A stretch of DNA of 64,000 bases from Bacillota bacterium (lineage in GTDB: Bacteria > Bacillota > Clostridia > Lachnospirales > Lachnospiraceae): positions 46,592 to 110,591 of the forward strand of contig JAEYOY010000041.1 of NCBI GenBank assembly GCA_023411215.1. Direction: 5' to 3'. Shown piece by piece: positions 1 through 9,315 of this stretch (position 1 is the stretch's first letter; each line of letters starts with the position of its first letter). The position numbers and the translations under genes were made by a program. The notes under the pieces were generated by a model, which was not told the DNA's origin, made no database searches, and saw nothing but the letters and a program-made list of their open reading frames with translations.

Positions 1-388
1 CATAGCCATAGCAATTATCTCTCTTAAAGTAAAATTCGTTATCGATAAAATAATAGGTAATACCCCGGTATATCGCCTGCTCAATCCCGCAGTACAGGTG
101 TCTCCAGCCCAGGTTAACATAGATGTGGCATAGATGTTCCAGCTCTATATGATTCTCATTTAAAATATCGGTAAGTGACATCTTACCTTCACCTTCCTCC
201 AGCTCTCCTGATACCTCACCCCGGAGGATTCGTTTCGATTTACCGGCGTATTCATACTTTGGTATAATTACTCTCACATCGGCACCCCGCTTAATAAGCG
301 CAGGTGGTAAGCCTCCGATCACGTCTGCCAGACCCCCGGTCTTAGCAAAAGGGCTGGCTTCCGATGCTACCATAAGAATCTTATTCAT
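1..388 (-). CDS. glgA: Glycogen synthase, N-terminal part (runs off the window)
   Basis: Transfers glucose from ADP-glucose to the growing alpha-1,4-glucan. About 129 N-terminal residues are visible. They begin MNKILMVASEASPFAKTGGL, and KTGGL is the ADP-glucose binding signature of GT5 bacterial glycogen synthases, followed by ADVIGGLPPAL. The start is ATG at 388, preceded by a GAGGAGG ribosome site. It is the last visible gene of the minus-strand order glgB-glgC-glgD-glgA. The gap to glgD is 269 bp and holds a MITE-like hairpin repeat, so co-transcription with the other three depends on read-through. The rest of the gene lies left of the window. Confidence 0.93.
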   Translation of the reverse strand, partial: MNKILMVASEASPFAKTGGLADVIGGLPPALIKRGADVRVIIPKYEYAGKSKRILRGEVSGELEEGEGKMSLTDILNENHIELEHLCHIYVNLGWRHLYCGIEQAIYRGITYYFIDNEFYFKRDNCYGY

Positions 389-427
389 AAGATATTCAAC
401 CTCCTCTTACCATTATAATAATATAGG

Positions 428-638
428 ATTGGAGTGTCTAAAATTCGTCGATTTGCACATCAGTATCTTGACTCAAGCATGATGCAGAATATAATTCGAT
501 GAGCAACTGTATGAGGTCCATACTACGTGACTCATCCAAGCGAGAGCGTGTTGCGAATGAATTATGTTCCGTGTCATGCAATTAAAATTATATTGTGCAA
601 ATTGATGTAACCGTAAAAAAGACTTTTGACGCTCTAAT
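428..638. repeat. MITE-like palindromic element, copy 1
   Basis: An approximately 211-bp element bounded by imperfect inverted ends (ATTGGAGTGTC at 428-438, GACGCTCTAAT at 628-638). The middle is a long dyad with matching GATGCAGAATATAATTCG-like and CGAATGAATTATGTTCCG-like arms. A second, clearly homologous copy in inverted orientation lies at 58696-58926; the cores share blocks such as GAGCAACTGTATGA and CATCCAAGCGAGAGCGTGTT. It contains no convincing coding frame. The family looks like a non-autonomous mobile element or a dispersed RNA hairpin. The ends of this copy are more diverged than those of copy 2. Confidence 0.8.
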
Positions 639-657
639 CATTAGGCAATTGCAATTA

Positions 658-1779
658 CTATATCACAGCACCCTTGCGTATCACCACCGGATAGCATTCC
701 TGGCCCACCAGATGCTTTCCTTTACGAATGATTACTTCCTTATCCAGAATTACATGTTCCAGTACTACCTTGTCCTGTATCTCAGCATCCTGCATGATGA
801 CACTATTCTTTACAATAGCTCCCTCCGCCACCTTAACTCCACGGAATAACACACAGTTTTCCACATGACCGTTTATAATGCAGCCGTCTGCTACCAATGA
901 ATTTTCAGCTCTGGCGTTAATACCGTATTTAGCAGGAACCTCGTCCCTAACCTTTGTATAGATTTTCCCGTTACGATGGAATAACTCAAAATAATTTTCT
1001 GAATTGAAAAGCTCAAGGTTATGCTTGAAGTACGACTGTATGCCGTCAATATTGGCCAGATACCCGTCATAGGAGAAGCCCAATATCTTTAGTTTATTCA
1101 AATTTCGTACCAGAACATCCTTATTGAAGTCAAAGAGACCCCTTGCTTCACATTCCTCGATCAGATATTCGAATAAACGCTTTTCTATTATGTATATTTC
1201 CATACAAAGCTTATCCGAAGTCGGATTTGACGGCTTAACCTCCATATCAATGATCCGGTTATTCTCATCCGTCTTTATAATGGTGTGTTTTGATAGCTCT
1301 TCTTTGGTAGCCTTCTTCATATGCTTATAGATTACTGTAATATCTGCATCATTCGCTTTATGAAACTCCATCGCCTCCTGATAGGTCAAATTGCATACCA
1401 TTGAGCTGCCTGAAAGAACAACATATTTTTGAAGACTTTTTCTGATATAAGACATATTACTGTGAAATGCTTCGATTTCACCTCGATACCAGCCCTTATT
1501 ATCGTGGCTGACATAAGGAGGCAGGATGAATAAACCGCCATTTTTACGGTCAAGATCCCACTGCTTGCCGGTATCCAGATGATCCATCAAAGAATGATAG
1601 TTGTTCTGTGTAATAATTCCTATGTTGAATATTCTCGAATTAATCATATTGGATAAAATAAAGTCAATAATGCGATATCTTCCACCGAAGGGTAATGCAG
1701 CGACTGATCTACGGAGTGTTAGCTCCTGAAGACTGACATTACTGTCACCGGTATAAATAATTCCCATTGTGTCTCTCAT
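658..1779 (-). CDS. glgD: Glucose-1-phosphate adenylyltransferase subunit GlgD
   Basis: Non-catalytic or regulatory partner of GlgC in Firmicute ADP-glucose pyrophosphorylase (373 aa). It keeps the nucleotidyltransferase fold (SVAALPFGGRYRIIDFILSN) but lacks the GGxGxRL nucleotide loop seen in GlgC, as GlgD proteins do. The C-terminal third has the repetitive left-handed beta-helix pattern (NCVLFRGVKVAEGAIVKNSV). The start is ATG at 1779, because GGAGG sits 4 nt upstream and the family begins MRDxMGII. An in-frame ATG at 1833 has no ribosome site. It lies 58 bp after glgC, in the glgBCDA order. Confidence 0.92.
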   Translation of the reverse strand: MRDTMGIIYTGDSNVSLQELTLRRSVAALPFGGRYRIIDFILSNMINSRIFNIGIITQNNYHSLMDHLDTGKQWDLDRKNGGLFILPPYVSHDNKGWYRGEIEAFHSNMSYIRKSLQKYVVLSGSSMVCNLTYQEAMEFHKANDADITVIYKHMKKATKEELSKHTIIKTDENNRIIDMEVKPSNPTSDKLCMEIYIIEKRLFEYLIEECEARGLFDFNKDVLVRNLNKLKILGFSYDGYLANIDGIQSYFKHNLELFNSENYFELFHRNGKIYTKVRDEVPAKYGINARAENSLVADGCIINGHVENCVLFRGVKVAEGAIVKNSVIMQDAEIQDKVVLEHVILDKEVIIRKGKHLVGQECYPVVIRKGAVI

Positions 1780-1837
1780 AAATCCTCCATTCTGCCGCAA
1801 TATTACGGCACTGATATTCTCTATTGAACACAACTAA

Positions 1838-3073
1838 TTAGATGGCTGTCTGAAATGATTTATAAGTATCCACATCAATCATACTGCCCCTGGCCAATCG
1901 AAACCCGGTAGGGATGACCAGGTTCTCACCGATAACCGTTATGTCACATTCTTTAACTACAGCTGATGCGTTAAGGTCATTATCTGTACTGTAACCAATA
2001 TAGCAGTTATCTCCAATTACTGTATTCTCTGCAATGATCGCATTATCAATTATTACATTCTCTCCTATCTTAACATTTGGCATTAGAATAGAGTTATTTA
2101 CGTGGCTTCCACTTCCGACCGTTACACCTGCAAAGAGCACGGAGTGCAATACATCACCGTATATGATACCTCCTTCCGTGATAATACATCTCTTTACATT
2201 AGCACCGAGAGAAATGTAATGCGGTGGTTCCACCGGATTTCTGGAATAAATCTTCCAACCAGTATCATATAGGTCAAGCTCCGAAGATTCCTCCAGCAAA
2301 TCCATATTGGCTTCCCATAAGCTTTGGATGGTACCAACATCTCTCCAATATCCCTTAAAGGGGTATGCAAACATTCGTTCTCCATCCTTTAACATCTTGG
2401 GAATGATATCCTTTCCAAAGTCATTATGAGAGTCTGGGGTATTCATATCTTCAATCAGATACTGCCTTAATTTCTTCCAGTTAAATATGTAGATACCCAT
2501 GGATGCTTTGTTGCTGATGGGATTCTTCGGCTTCTCCACAAACTCGTAGACCTTCTCCTCCTCATCGGTATTCATGATACCGAATCGACTGGCCTCCTCC
2601 CACGGGACCTCAAGAATTGCTATGGTTGCATCTGCATTCTTCTCCTCATGATATTGAAGCATAGCATTGTAATCCATTTTATAGATCTGATCACCGGATA
2701 GAATTAGGACATATTCCGGATCATAGGTCTCGATAAACTCCATGTTTTGGAAGATCGCATTCGCCGTCCCGGAATACCATTCACCCACGGATTGCTTCAT
2801 GTAGGGAGGAAGAATTGTTACTCCGCCGTTAAGTCGGTCCAAATCCCAAGGCTGACCAATTCCAATATAAGAATTCAATTTTAAGGGTTTGTATTGTGTC
2901 AACACACCAATGGTATCTATCCCCGAATTAGTACAATTGCTAAGAGGAAAATCAATAATTCGATATTTCCCTCCAAAGGGTACTGCAGGCTTCGCAATGT
3001 TTTTCGTCAGTACACCTAACCTACTGCCTTGGCCTCCGGCAAGCAGCATAGCCACACATTTTTTTGTAACCAT
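1838..3073 (-). CDS. glgC: Glucose-1-phosphate adenylyltransferase GlgC
   Basis: Makes ADP-glucose from ATP and glucose-1-phosphate, the committed step of bacterial glycogen synthesis. At 411 aa it has the usual length. The N-terminal loop AGGQGSRLGVLT binds the nucleotide, FGGKYRIIDFPLSNC follows, and the substrate region FVEKPKNP is near residue 190. The C-terminus is a left-handed beta-helix with hexapeptide repeats (IIDNAIIAENTVIGDNCYIG). An AAGGAGG ribosome site precedes ATG 3073. It sits 29 bp after glgB and 58 bp before glgD. Firmicute GlgC and GlgD usually form a heterotetramer (family knowledge). Confidence 0.96.
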   Translation of the reverse strand: MVTKKCVAMLLAGGQGSRLGVLTKNIAKPAVPFGGKYRIIDFPLSNCTNSGIDTIGVLTQYKPLKLNSYIGIGQPWDLDRLNGGVTILPPYMKQSVGEWYSGTANAIFQNMEFIETYDPEYVLILSGDQIYKMDYNAMLQYHEEKNADATIAILEVPWEEASRFGIMNTDEEEKVYEFVEKPKNPISNKASMGIYIFNWKKLRQYLIEDMNTPDSHNDFGKDIIPKMLKDGERMFAYPFKGYWRDVGTIQSLWEANMDLLEESSELDLYDTGWKIYSRNPVEPPHYISLGANVKRCIITEGGIIYGDVLHSVLFAGVTVGSGSHVNNSILMPNVKIGENVIIDNAIIAENTVIGDNCYIGYSTDNDLNASAVVKECDITVIGENLVIPTGFRLARGSMIDVDTYKSFQTAI

Positions 3074-3102
3074 AAATAGACCTCCTTCATCCTTCTCTAT
3101 TC

Positions 3103-5037
3103 TTACATAAGGTTCCTACTTTTTCTCAATCTCTTTTGTTGAAATACAGGCTTATAGAAGACAATAGACGATGGTGGGATGCGTAATGTGATAGACTGCT
3201 CTAATCCGTGACACGGAATCTTCTCCGTCTTAATCAAAGCATCGTTTCTATATCCGTCACCGCCAAATTCTGTATCATCCGAATTGAATATGGGTTGAAA
3301 GCCCTTTGCCAATGGTACTCCGATCCGGTATTCCGGTCGTTCCAGCGGGGTAAAATTCACAACGACCATAAGGTAATCCTCCGGTGTCCGACTCCTTCGA
3401 AGAAAGGCCAGTACGCTCTGACTGCTGTCATCTGGACAAATCCATTCAAAACCACTCCAGCTATTATCTTCCTCCCAAAGTGCCGGCTGATTGACATAAA
3501 AATGATTGAGTGCTTTTACATAACCCTGCATTTTCTGATGCATCTCATAATCCAAGAGCAGCCAATCCAGCCCTGCATCGAATTTCCATTCAATGAATTG
3601 TCCGAACTCATTTCCCATAAAGCTCAGCTTCTTACCGGGGTGTGCCATCAAATAGCCTAACAGACTCCTCAATCCTGCAAACTTCTGATGATATTCCCCC
3701 GGCATCTTACCCAGCAGTGACCGTTTACCATGGACCACCTCGTCATGGGATAGCGGTAATATATAATTCTCTGAGAAAGCATAGGTCAGAGAAAAAGTCA
3801 GCAAATTGTGGTTCCATTTCCGGTAAAACGGATCCATTGCGGTGTAGCGAAGCGTATCATTCATCCAGCCCATATTCCATTTGTATAGAAAACCCAGTCC
3901 ACCGCTGCTAGTAGGCGCGGTAACCAATGGCCACTGGCTCGAGTCCTCCGCTATCATTAAGGTTGTTGGATACTGTGAGAATACAATTTCATTTAACCTC
4001 TTTAAGAAGGAAGCAGCCTCAAGATTCTCATTCCCTCCGTATTGGTTGGGGATCCACTCCTCCCTGCCAAAATCAAGGTATAGCATACTTGTCACTGCAT
4101 CTACGCGAAAACCGTCTACATGGAAATAATCAAGCCAGAAGATAACACTGGAGTTCAGAAAGCTCTGTACCTCATGTCGTCCATAATCAAACACATAAGT
4201 TCCCCACTGCGGATGCTCCCCCCGCCTCGGATCAGGATGCTCGTAAAGCGGCGTACCGTCAAACCTTGCAAGTCCATGAGCATCCTTTGGAAAGTGACCT
4301 GGTACCCAGTCCAGGATAACTCCGATCCCTTTTTGGTGACAACAATCGATAAAATACATAAAATCCTTCGGAGTACCATACCTGGAGGTAACGGCAAAGA
4401 ATCCGGTTACCTGGTAACCCCAGGAACCATCATAGGGATGCTCCATAATTGGCATCAGCTCAATATGGGTGTATCCCATATCCACTACATAATCCACCAG
4501 TTCAGCGGCAAGCTCCAGGTAGCTATAGAAGGAGCCATCCTCCTTCTGTCTCCAGGAACCCAGATGAACTTCATAAATCAACATCGGCTTATCAAGTGAA
4601 GGTTTGCTGTTCTTATCCTCCTGCCACTTTGTATCCGACCAAGAATAGTCCTCAAGATCATATACAATCGAGGCTGTCTTTGGTCGAAGCTCACAGTAAT
4701 AGCCATATGGATCACACTTGAATAAGACCTCTCCTGATGCACTGCCAATCGCATACTTATAGAGCTGTCCATTATCTAAACCCGGAACAAACAGTTCCCA
4801 GATACCCGAGTTATCTAACAATATCATTGGATTTGCTGTTGTATTCCAATCGTTAAAATCCCCCACTACGCTGACCCAATCAGCATTCGGAGCCCATACG
4901 GCGAAACGGACTCCTTTCCGGCTGTCCTGATCCATTCGATGCGCTCCGAGCATATAGTAACTCTTATAATTTGTTCCTTCACGAAAGAGGTAAATCTGCT
5001 CCTGCGTAATTCCACCTATAATTTCCTTCCTAGACAC
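3103..5037 (-). CDS. glgB: 1,4-alpha-glucan branching enzyme
   Basis: Introduces alpha-1,6 branches into glycogen (GH13, 644 aa). An N-terminal CBM48-like domain (VRFAVWAPNADWVSVVGDFN) is followed by the catalytic barrel. DGFRVDAVTSML holds the nucleophile Asp, IAEDSSQWP the acid Glu, and LSHDEVVHGK the transition-state Asp. The start is GTG at 5037, preceded by GGAGGTG. It is the first gene of the glycogen operon, and a 721-bp AT-rich gap lies upstream. The C-terminal beta-sandwich (VLAFLRRSRTPEDYLMVVVNF) is complete. Confidence 0.95.
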   Translation of the reverse strand: MSRKEIIGGITQEQIYLFREGTNYKSYYMLGAHRMDQDSRKGVRFAVWAPNADWVSVVGDFNDWNTTANPMILLDNSGIWELFVPGLDNGQLYKYAIGSASGEVLFKCDPYGYYCELRPKTASIVYDLEDYSWSDTKWQEDKNSKPSLDKPMLIYEVHLGSWRQKEDGSFYSYLELAAELVDYVVDMGYTHIELMPIMEHPYDGSWGYQVTGFFAVTSRYGTPKDFMYFIDCCHQKGIGVILDWVPGHFPKDAHGLARFDGTPLYEHPDPRRGEHPQWGTYVFDYGRHEVQSFLNSSVIFWLDYFHVDGFRVDAVTSMLYLDFGREEWIPNQYGGNENLEAASFLKRLNEIVFSQYPTTLMIAEDSSQWPLVTAPTSSGGLGFLYKWNMGWMNDTLRYTAMDPFYRKWNHNLLTFSLTYAFSENYILPLSHDEVVHGKRSLLGKMPGEYHQKFAGLRSLLGYLMAHPGKKLSFMGNEFGQFIEWKFDAGLDWLLLDYEMHQKMQGYVKALNHFYVNQPALWEEDNSWSGFEWICPDDSSQSVLAFLRRSRTPEDYLMVVVNFTPLERPEYRIGVPLAKGFQPIFNSDDTEFGGDGYRNDALIKTEKIPCHGLEQSITLRIPPSSIVFYKPVFQQKRLRKSRNLM

Positions 5038-5758
5038 CTGCTCTCACCTCCACTATTATCACACTAGCTATACATGCTACTAAGCACCACGGATTCATGA
5101 TTGAACAACTTTGTTAACAAACTGGGCAATAGCACATATTCATGACGATAGTAAGAACGCGAAGCATACCTTCTATCGTCGGCTAACTGTAAATTCACAT
5201 ATTATTTCTAGTACCTGAATAATATCAGTACTCAAAATATATGATGCTATACCCAAACTCATTCATTAAATTTTATAACTATTCATAAAGATAAGAAACA
5301 GTCCTTAGAATACTAGTTTTCACTTTCTATTTCCGCAGATCTGAATCATTACGTGATTTATAGTTTTGTCTGATAAATTTCTATAAGATGTAAATTATAG
5401 GCTTATTATAACATATTAGTCGGATTATGTAATTAGTTTTAATCCGTATTCTATTTATTTACACTCAATAAACTAATTGTCTGCACAACATAAAATTATA
5501 TCCCAACCTGCTTCATAATAGATTTTATTTTTTCAGATTATCTTGTGCGAATATACAACACATCTTTTCTTTTTATGTATATTATTTTTTTATGTGTATT
5601 ATGGTAATTCTTATAACTGTAATAATAGTTAAGAAAAACGTAATTGATTCTTAACACATATCGGCTTTACTTCTAATCCTATACTCTATATAATGGTTAT
5701 ATCTTAAGTAGCCATTAACTAGAATGAGAGTTATCTTATGGTATAAAGGAGATCTATT
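5038..5758. other. AT-rich divergent intergenic region
   Basis: 721 bp between glgB (minus) and the WG-repeat gene (plus), without a convincing coding frame. It should hold promoters for both. A weak inverted repeat, GACGATAG (5144-5151) with CTATCGTC (5173-5180), is present. A plausible sigma-A promoter for the plus gene is listed separately. Otherwise only low-complexity A/T sequence is seen. Confidence 0.5.
5666..5694 (+). promoter_or_regulatory. Candidate sigma-A promoter of the WG-repeat gene
   Basis: TTTACT (5666-5671) and TATAAT (5689-5694) are separated by 17 nt, 64 bp before the start codon. The -10 box is perfect and the -35 box matches at 4 of 6 positions. Confidence 0.4.
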
Positions 5759-7450
5759 ATGAAAAAAACGATTATAGCTGTTGGTTGTGTATTAGCAGCT
5801 CTCATTATTGTATTATCCGTTTATTTTATATTTATAAAAGATAAAGCCGAGGACGTAGATAATCCTGATATTACTATTGTTCCGACTGAGACCCCTTCAC
5901 AGGAACCCACACCTACGGATATTCCAGATCCCGGGGATACATCTAATTCGACTGACCTCTTCCCTGCTTATCAAATGATTGAAGGCGAAAAAAGATATGG
6001 TTATATAGATCTCAATGGTACATTTGTCATTGAACCGGTTTATGATTACGCTGAGAATTTTTCGGAAGGTGTTGCTGTCGTACGCACCGGAGAAAATTAT
6101 AAAGTTATTAATACCTCCGGTACGGTAATCTTTGATAACAACAATATCATTTTACCTTATCGTAACGGCATGGCTGCCTTCATGAACATCAAAGAAGATA
6201 CATTGCTATATGGTTATATTGATATAAACGGTAAGATTATAACTGATCCCAGCTTTATCTTTGCTGACAGCTTCAACGAGGAAGGTCAGGCATATGTGGC
6301 TCTACCAGGCGGGAAAAATTATCAGCTGATCGATAAGACCGGTAAGGTTCTTGAAACTTATGAAGTTGACCTCGGTGGTAACTATACCTACGCTTTTGAA
6401 GATGGATATATCCTTTATAGTGTCACTGATACTATGAAGTACGGTGTTCTTAAGGTAGACGGTACTACTGTGCTGGATCCTATCTATAGTGCCGTATCTT
6501 ATCTTGGCAACGATCTTTTCGCAGTCAAAAACCCGGAGCTGGAATCTTACATCGTCATGTTTGATCCTTCTGCACTATATAACGCTTCCGGAGAACAGCT
6601 AACCGATTATATTTTATATGACGTACAGCATTTTAACGGAGAATATGCTTCTGCTGCCAATGACACCTATGTCTACTTTATAGATAGCAGTGGTAAGGAA
6701 GTCACTTCCCTTCCGAGCTTCGATGGGGAAGGGAAGCTTTCCCTTCTTGGCGATATTGTAAAGGCTGAGATTGATGGCGACTTGGCTTACTATCGCTTAG
6801 ACAATACCTCATTATGGAAGGCGGACACTACCACCTATCTGGATAATGGCATTACGGTGAAGGAACTGAAGTTCAAACCCTTACGATCGGTTATGGTTCG
6901 ATATCCTCAGGTAGAAGGCTTACAGGATTCTGCCATTCAGAAGAATATTAATGAGCAGCTGGAGACTCAGTTTACCGAAGCCCGTGCAAATATCACGGTA
7001 GAAGATAATTTATCCGTCAATGATTCCTTTAAAGCTATGTTGAACAAGAATCTATTAACGATATCCATGAGTGGTTATGATTATTTTGAAGGTGCCGCTC
7101 ACGGAATGCCCCTTAAGGATTTCTTCTATATTGATATCACCACCGGAGAATTTTATAGTTTTAAAGATCTATTCCTCCAGGGTAGCGATTACAAAGCTTT
7201 CATTGATGAATTTATTAAAACGAAGATATCCGAAGCAGATCCGGAGGAATCGATGTTCTTCCCCGATACCTTTACCGGAATTACTGACTCCCCGTACTTC
7301 TACCTAAAGGAAAACAGCATCGTAATCTACTTCTACCCTTACGAGATTGCAGCTTACGCAGCCGGCTTCCCTGAATTCGAGATTACCTTCGAGGAGCTGA
7401 AGGAATTCATCAATACCGACAGTTCATTCTGGAAGTCGTTTCATGAATAG
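5759..7450 (+). CDS. Membrane-anchored WG-repeat protein with C-terminal DUF3298-like domain
   Basis: 563 aa. An N-terminal membrane anchor (residues 5-28) is followed by a Thr/Pro-rich linker (PTETPSQEPTPTDIPDPGD) typical of surface-exposed proteins. Residues ~70-350 contain WG-like repeats (YGYIDLNGTFVIEPVYDYA, YGYIDINGKIITDPSF, YGVLKVDGTTVLDPIY). The C-terminal ~170 residues resemble the DUF4163/DUF3298 (RsiV-type) module: HGMPLKDFFYIDITTGEFY and FYPYEIAAYAAGFPEFEI. AAAGGAG precedes the ATG. It is a single gene followed by a hairpin-rich region. It is probably an extracytoplasmic binding or sensing protein; the ligand is unknown. Confidence 0.8.
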   Translation: MKKTIIAVGCVLAALIIVLSVYFIFIKDKAEDVDNPDITIVPTETPSQEPTPTDIPDPGDTSNSTDLFPAYQMIEGEKRYGYIDLNGTFVIEPVYDYAENFSEGVAVVRTGENYKVINTSGTVIFDNNNIILPYRNGMAAFMNIKEDTLLYGYIDINGKIITDPSFIFADSFNEEGQAYVALPGGKNYQLIDKTGKVLETYEVDLGGNYTYAFEDGYILYSVTDTMKYGVLKVDGTTVLDPIYSAVSYLGNDLFAVKNPELESYIVMFDPSALYNASGEQLTDYILYDVQHFNGEYASAANDTYVYFIDSSGKEVTSLPSFDGEGKLSLLGDIVKAEIDGDLAYYRLDNTSLWKADTTTYLDNGITVKELKFKPLRSVMVRYPQVEGLQDSAIQKNINEQLETQFTEARANITVEDNLSVNDSFKAMLNKNLLTISMSGYDYFEGAAHGMPLKDFFYIDITTGEFYSFKDLFLQGSDYKAFIDEFIKTKISEADPEESMFFPDTFTGITDSPYFYLKENSIVIYFYPYEIAAYAAGFPEFEITFEELKEFINTDSSFWKSFHE

Positions 7451-7473
7451 AAGATGATTGTTTTGATATGATT

Positions 7474-7728
7474 GGCTACCGGTTAGGTTATCTTTATACA
7501 AAAGAAGGTCGGAATGAAATTCCAATGGATTTCATTCCGACCTTCTTTCAGTGTGAAGACGCTTTTCTTCACACTTCACACACAGGTTGGAAGACACTTT
7601 ACCGATTTGTATGCACTAAGCGTACATTAAAATGTTCGCTTAGTACCCACAAATCAGCAAATCGTCTTCCAAACAGTGCATTACGAGATACCTGTACCCT
7701 TAAATTAAAGATAACCTAACCGGTAGCC
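7474..7728. repeat. Cloverleaf-like nested palindromic element
   Basis: A 255-bp element closed by a perfect 23-bp inverted repeat (7474-7496 with 7706-7728). Three further hairpins lie inside. Hairpin 1 is 7501-7520 with 7529-7548 (20 bp perfect, 8-nt loop). Hairpin 2 is 7550-7558 with 7567-7575 (9 bp perfect, 8-nt loop). Hairpin 3 is 7586-7595 with 7664-7674, nested with 7604-7610/7649-7655 and 7615-7622/7637-7644. The whole folds like a cloverleaf on either strand. It sits between the convergent ends of the WG gene and hydF. An 83-codon frame across it is considered spurious. Confidence 0.8.
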
Positions 7729-7770
7729 GTTACAAAATAATTTCTCCTTTGTGAGAAATTATTTTGTAAC
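7729..7770. terminator. Strong AT-rich hairpin next to the cloverleaf element
   Basis: Perfect 18-bp arms (7729-7746 and 7753-7770) with a 6-nt loop, directly adjoining the cloverleaf element. A/T-rich sequence follows on the plus side (GAAAAATTTTTATTTTAATT). It may act as a bidirectional terminator between convergent genes, or may be one more part of the repeat element. The stem is unusually poor in G/C for a terminator. Confidence 0.5.
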
Positions 7771-7979
7771 GAAAAATTTTTATTTTAATTAAATAAGTAT
7801 TAGATATTCTATCCATGTTCTTATTGAATCGATAGGTGGTTCAAGTGAATTTGTGTGAGGATATGCTAAGGATTACTTGTACCACGGTGTCAATAATGAA
7901 GCAAAAAGGTTCTATCCACATATCAGGAGCAGACTGGAAACCTCAAGCTTAATTCTATAGCAAAGTTAATCTACTTTAC

Positions 7980-9173
7980 TCACACGATTGCAAGCTTATC
8001 CAAAATATTAGTCAGATAAGCGATGGTAACACCATAATTCGTCATGGGCACCTTCTGAAGCTTAGCCTGTTCGACACGGCTCATAACATATTTGCGATTG
8101 AACATACATGCACCGCATTGAATGATCAGATCATATTCTGTCAAATCCTTAGGAAAATCATTTCCGCTGACATTTACGATAGTTAAACCTTCGCCAACCT
8201 TTCCTCGAAGCATCCTTGGAAGCTTTTCTCTTCCGATATCCTCCTCCAGGGGAACATGGGTACATGCTTCTGCAATTAACACCCTGGATTTCTCAGTTAG
8301 TCTATCCAGAGCTTGAGCACTCTGTACAAAATAATCGATATCTCCCTTATGACTCGCAAAAAGCACTGAGAAGGAAGTAAGCTTGCTCTCAGCAGGTTTT
8401 TTCTCATATACCAATTTAAAGACTTGGGAATCTGTAATAATCAGCCTTGGCGGCTTTACCATGCTAGCCAGGGCTTCTTCATATTTATCTGCGGTGCTGC
8501 TTAGGACAATACACTTCTTATCCAACAGTTCTCTTAGTGTCTGTACCTGGGGTAATATCAAACGTCCCTTTGGAGCCTGTATATCCTGAGGCATTACAAG
8601 GAGTACCGTATCTCCCTCCTCTACCAGATTGCCTAAGATACTTTTCGCATCAAAGTCCTCCGGAATCTTGCGGATGATCTCTTCTCTGATTTTCTCTATG
8701 CCAAGCTTTGAGATGGCACTGATTTTAATCGGCTCCTCTTTCAATGCTTCCACTATTTTATTACGTATCTTATCGGTATTACTAATCTGGTCAATCTTAT
8801 TAATGACCATAATCACTGCTGCTTTATGTTCCTTGAGGGCCTTAGCCCACTCAAGCTCCTGTGCGATATCCTCTTCACTGCATACGATCAGGGCTACATC
8901 GGTCTTCTCCATGGCGAGCTTCGTCTTCTCCACTCTCATCTGACCAAGATAACCGCTGTCATCAAATCCAGCCGTATCAATGAGTACACAAGGTCCAATT
9001 CCATAGATTTCTATGGTCTTATAGACCGGGTCTGTGGTGGTTCCGGCAACATCGGATACTAACGCGGTATTATGACCGGTAAGGGCGTTAATCAAGGTTG
9101 ATTTACCACTGTTTCTCTTGCCGAAGATACCGATATGAAGCTGATTTGCTCTCGGTGTACTATTTAAACTCAT
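7980..9173 (-). CDS. hydF: [FeFe]-hydrogenase maturation GTPase HydF
   Basis: Scaffold GTPase on which the 2Fe subcluster of the H-cluster is assembled and then delivered to HydA (397 aa). The N-terminal GTPase domain has the P-loop GKRNSGKST, DVAGTTTDP (G2), DTAGF (G3) and NKID (G4). The C-terminal Fe-S domain carries ACTHVPLEED and CGACMFNRK, matching the Cys-x-His and Cys-x2-Cys ligands of HydF. It is the third gene of the hydE-hydG-hydF order, 142 bp after hydG. GAGG precedes ATG 9173. No hydrogenase structural gene is in this window. Confidence 0.95.
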   Translation of the reverse strand: MSLNSTPRANQLHIGIFGKRNSGKSTLINALTGHNTALVSDVAGTTTDPVYKTIEIYGIGPCVLIDTAGFDDSGYLGQMRVEKTKLAMEKTDVALIVCSEEDIAQELEWAKALKEHKAAVIMVINKIDQISNTDKIRNKIVEALKEEPIKISAISKLGIEKIREEIIRKIPEDFDAKSILGNLVEEGDTVLLVMPQDIQAPKGRLILPQVQTLRELLDKKCIVLSSTADKYEEALASMVKPPRLIITDSQVFKLVYEKKPAESKLTSFSVLFASHKGDIDYFVQSAQALDRLTEKSRVLIAEACTHVPLEEDIGREKLPRMLRGKVGEGLTIVNVSGNDFPKDLTEYDLIIQCGACMFNRKYVMSRVEQAKLQKVPMTNYGVTIAYLTNILDKLAIV

Positions 9174-9315
9174 ACTCTCTAATCCTCTCTGCAGTTAACT
9201 GCCTAACGTATGATATACGAGTGACCTATCTCGCATTATGCTCTGAATTCTATGAACTAATCATAAGAATCCATAATCAATCCGATAGTTATAATGACTT
9301 GTTTCTAGAAATCCT

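Noticed and set aside
595..849. An 84-codon plus-strand frame that begins inside the MITE copy 1.
   Set aside because: It overlaps the end of glgD antisense and has no ribosome site.
3208..4599. Several plus-strand frames of 82-159 codons inside glgB.
   Set aside because: Antisense shadows of the branching enzyme; no ribosome sites or recognisable domains.
7468..7719. An 83-codon plus-strand frame across the cloverleaf element.
   Set aside because: It has no ribosome site, is made of perfect inverted repeats and shows no protein-like pattern.
7860..7979. A possible transposase remnant next to the hairpin region.
   Set aside because: The short frame has no similarity that I can recognise to any transposase and the terminal sequences are not repeated.
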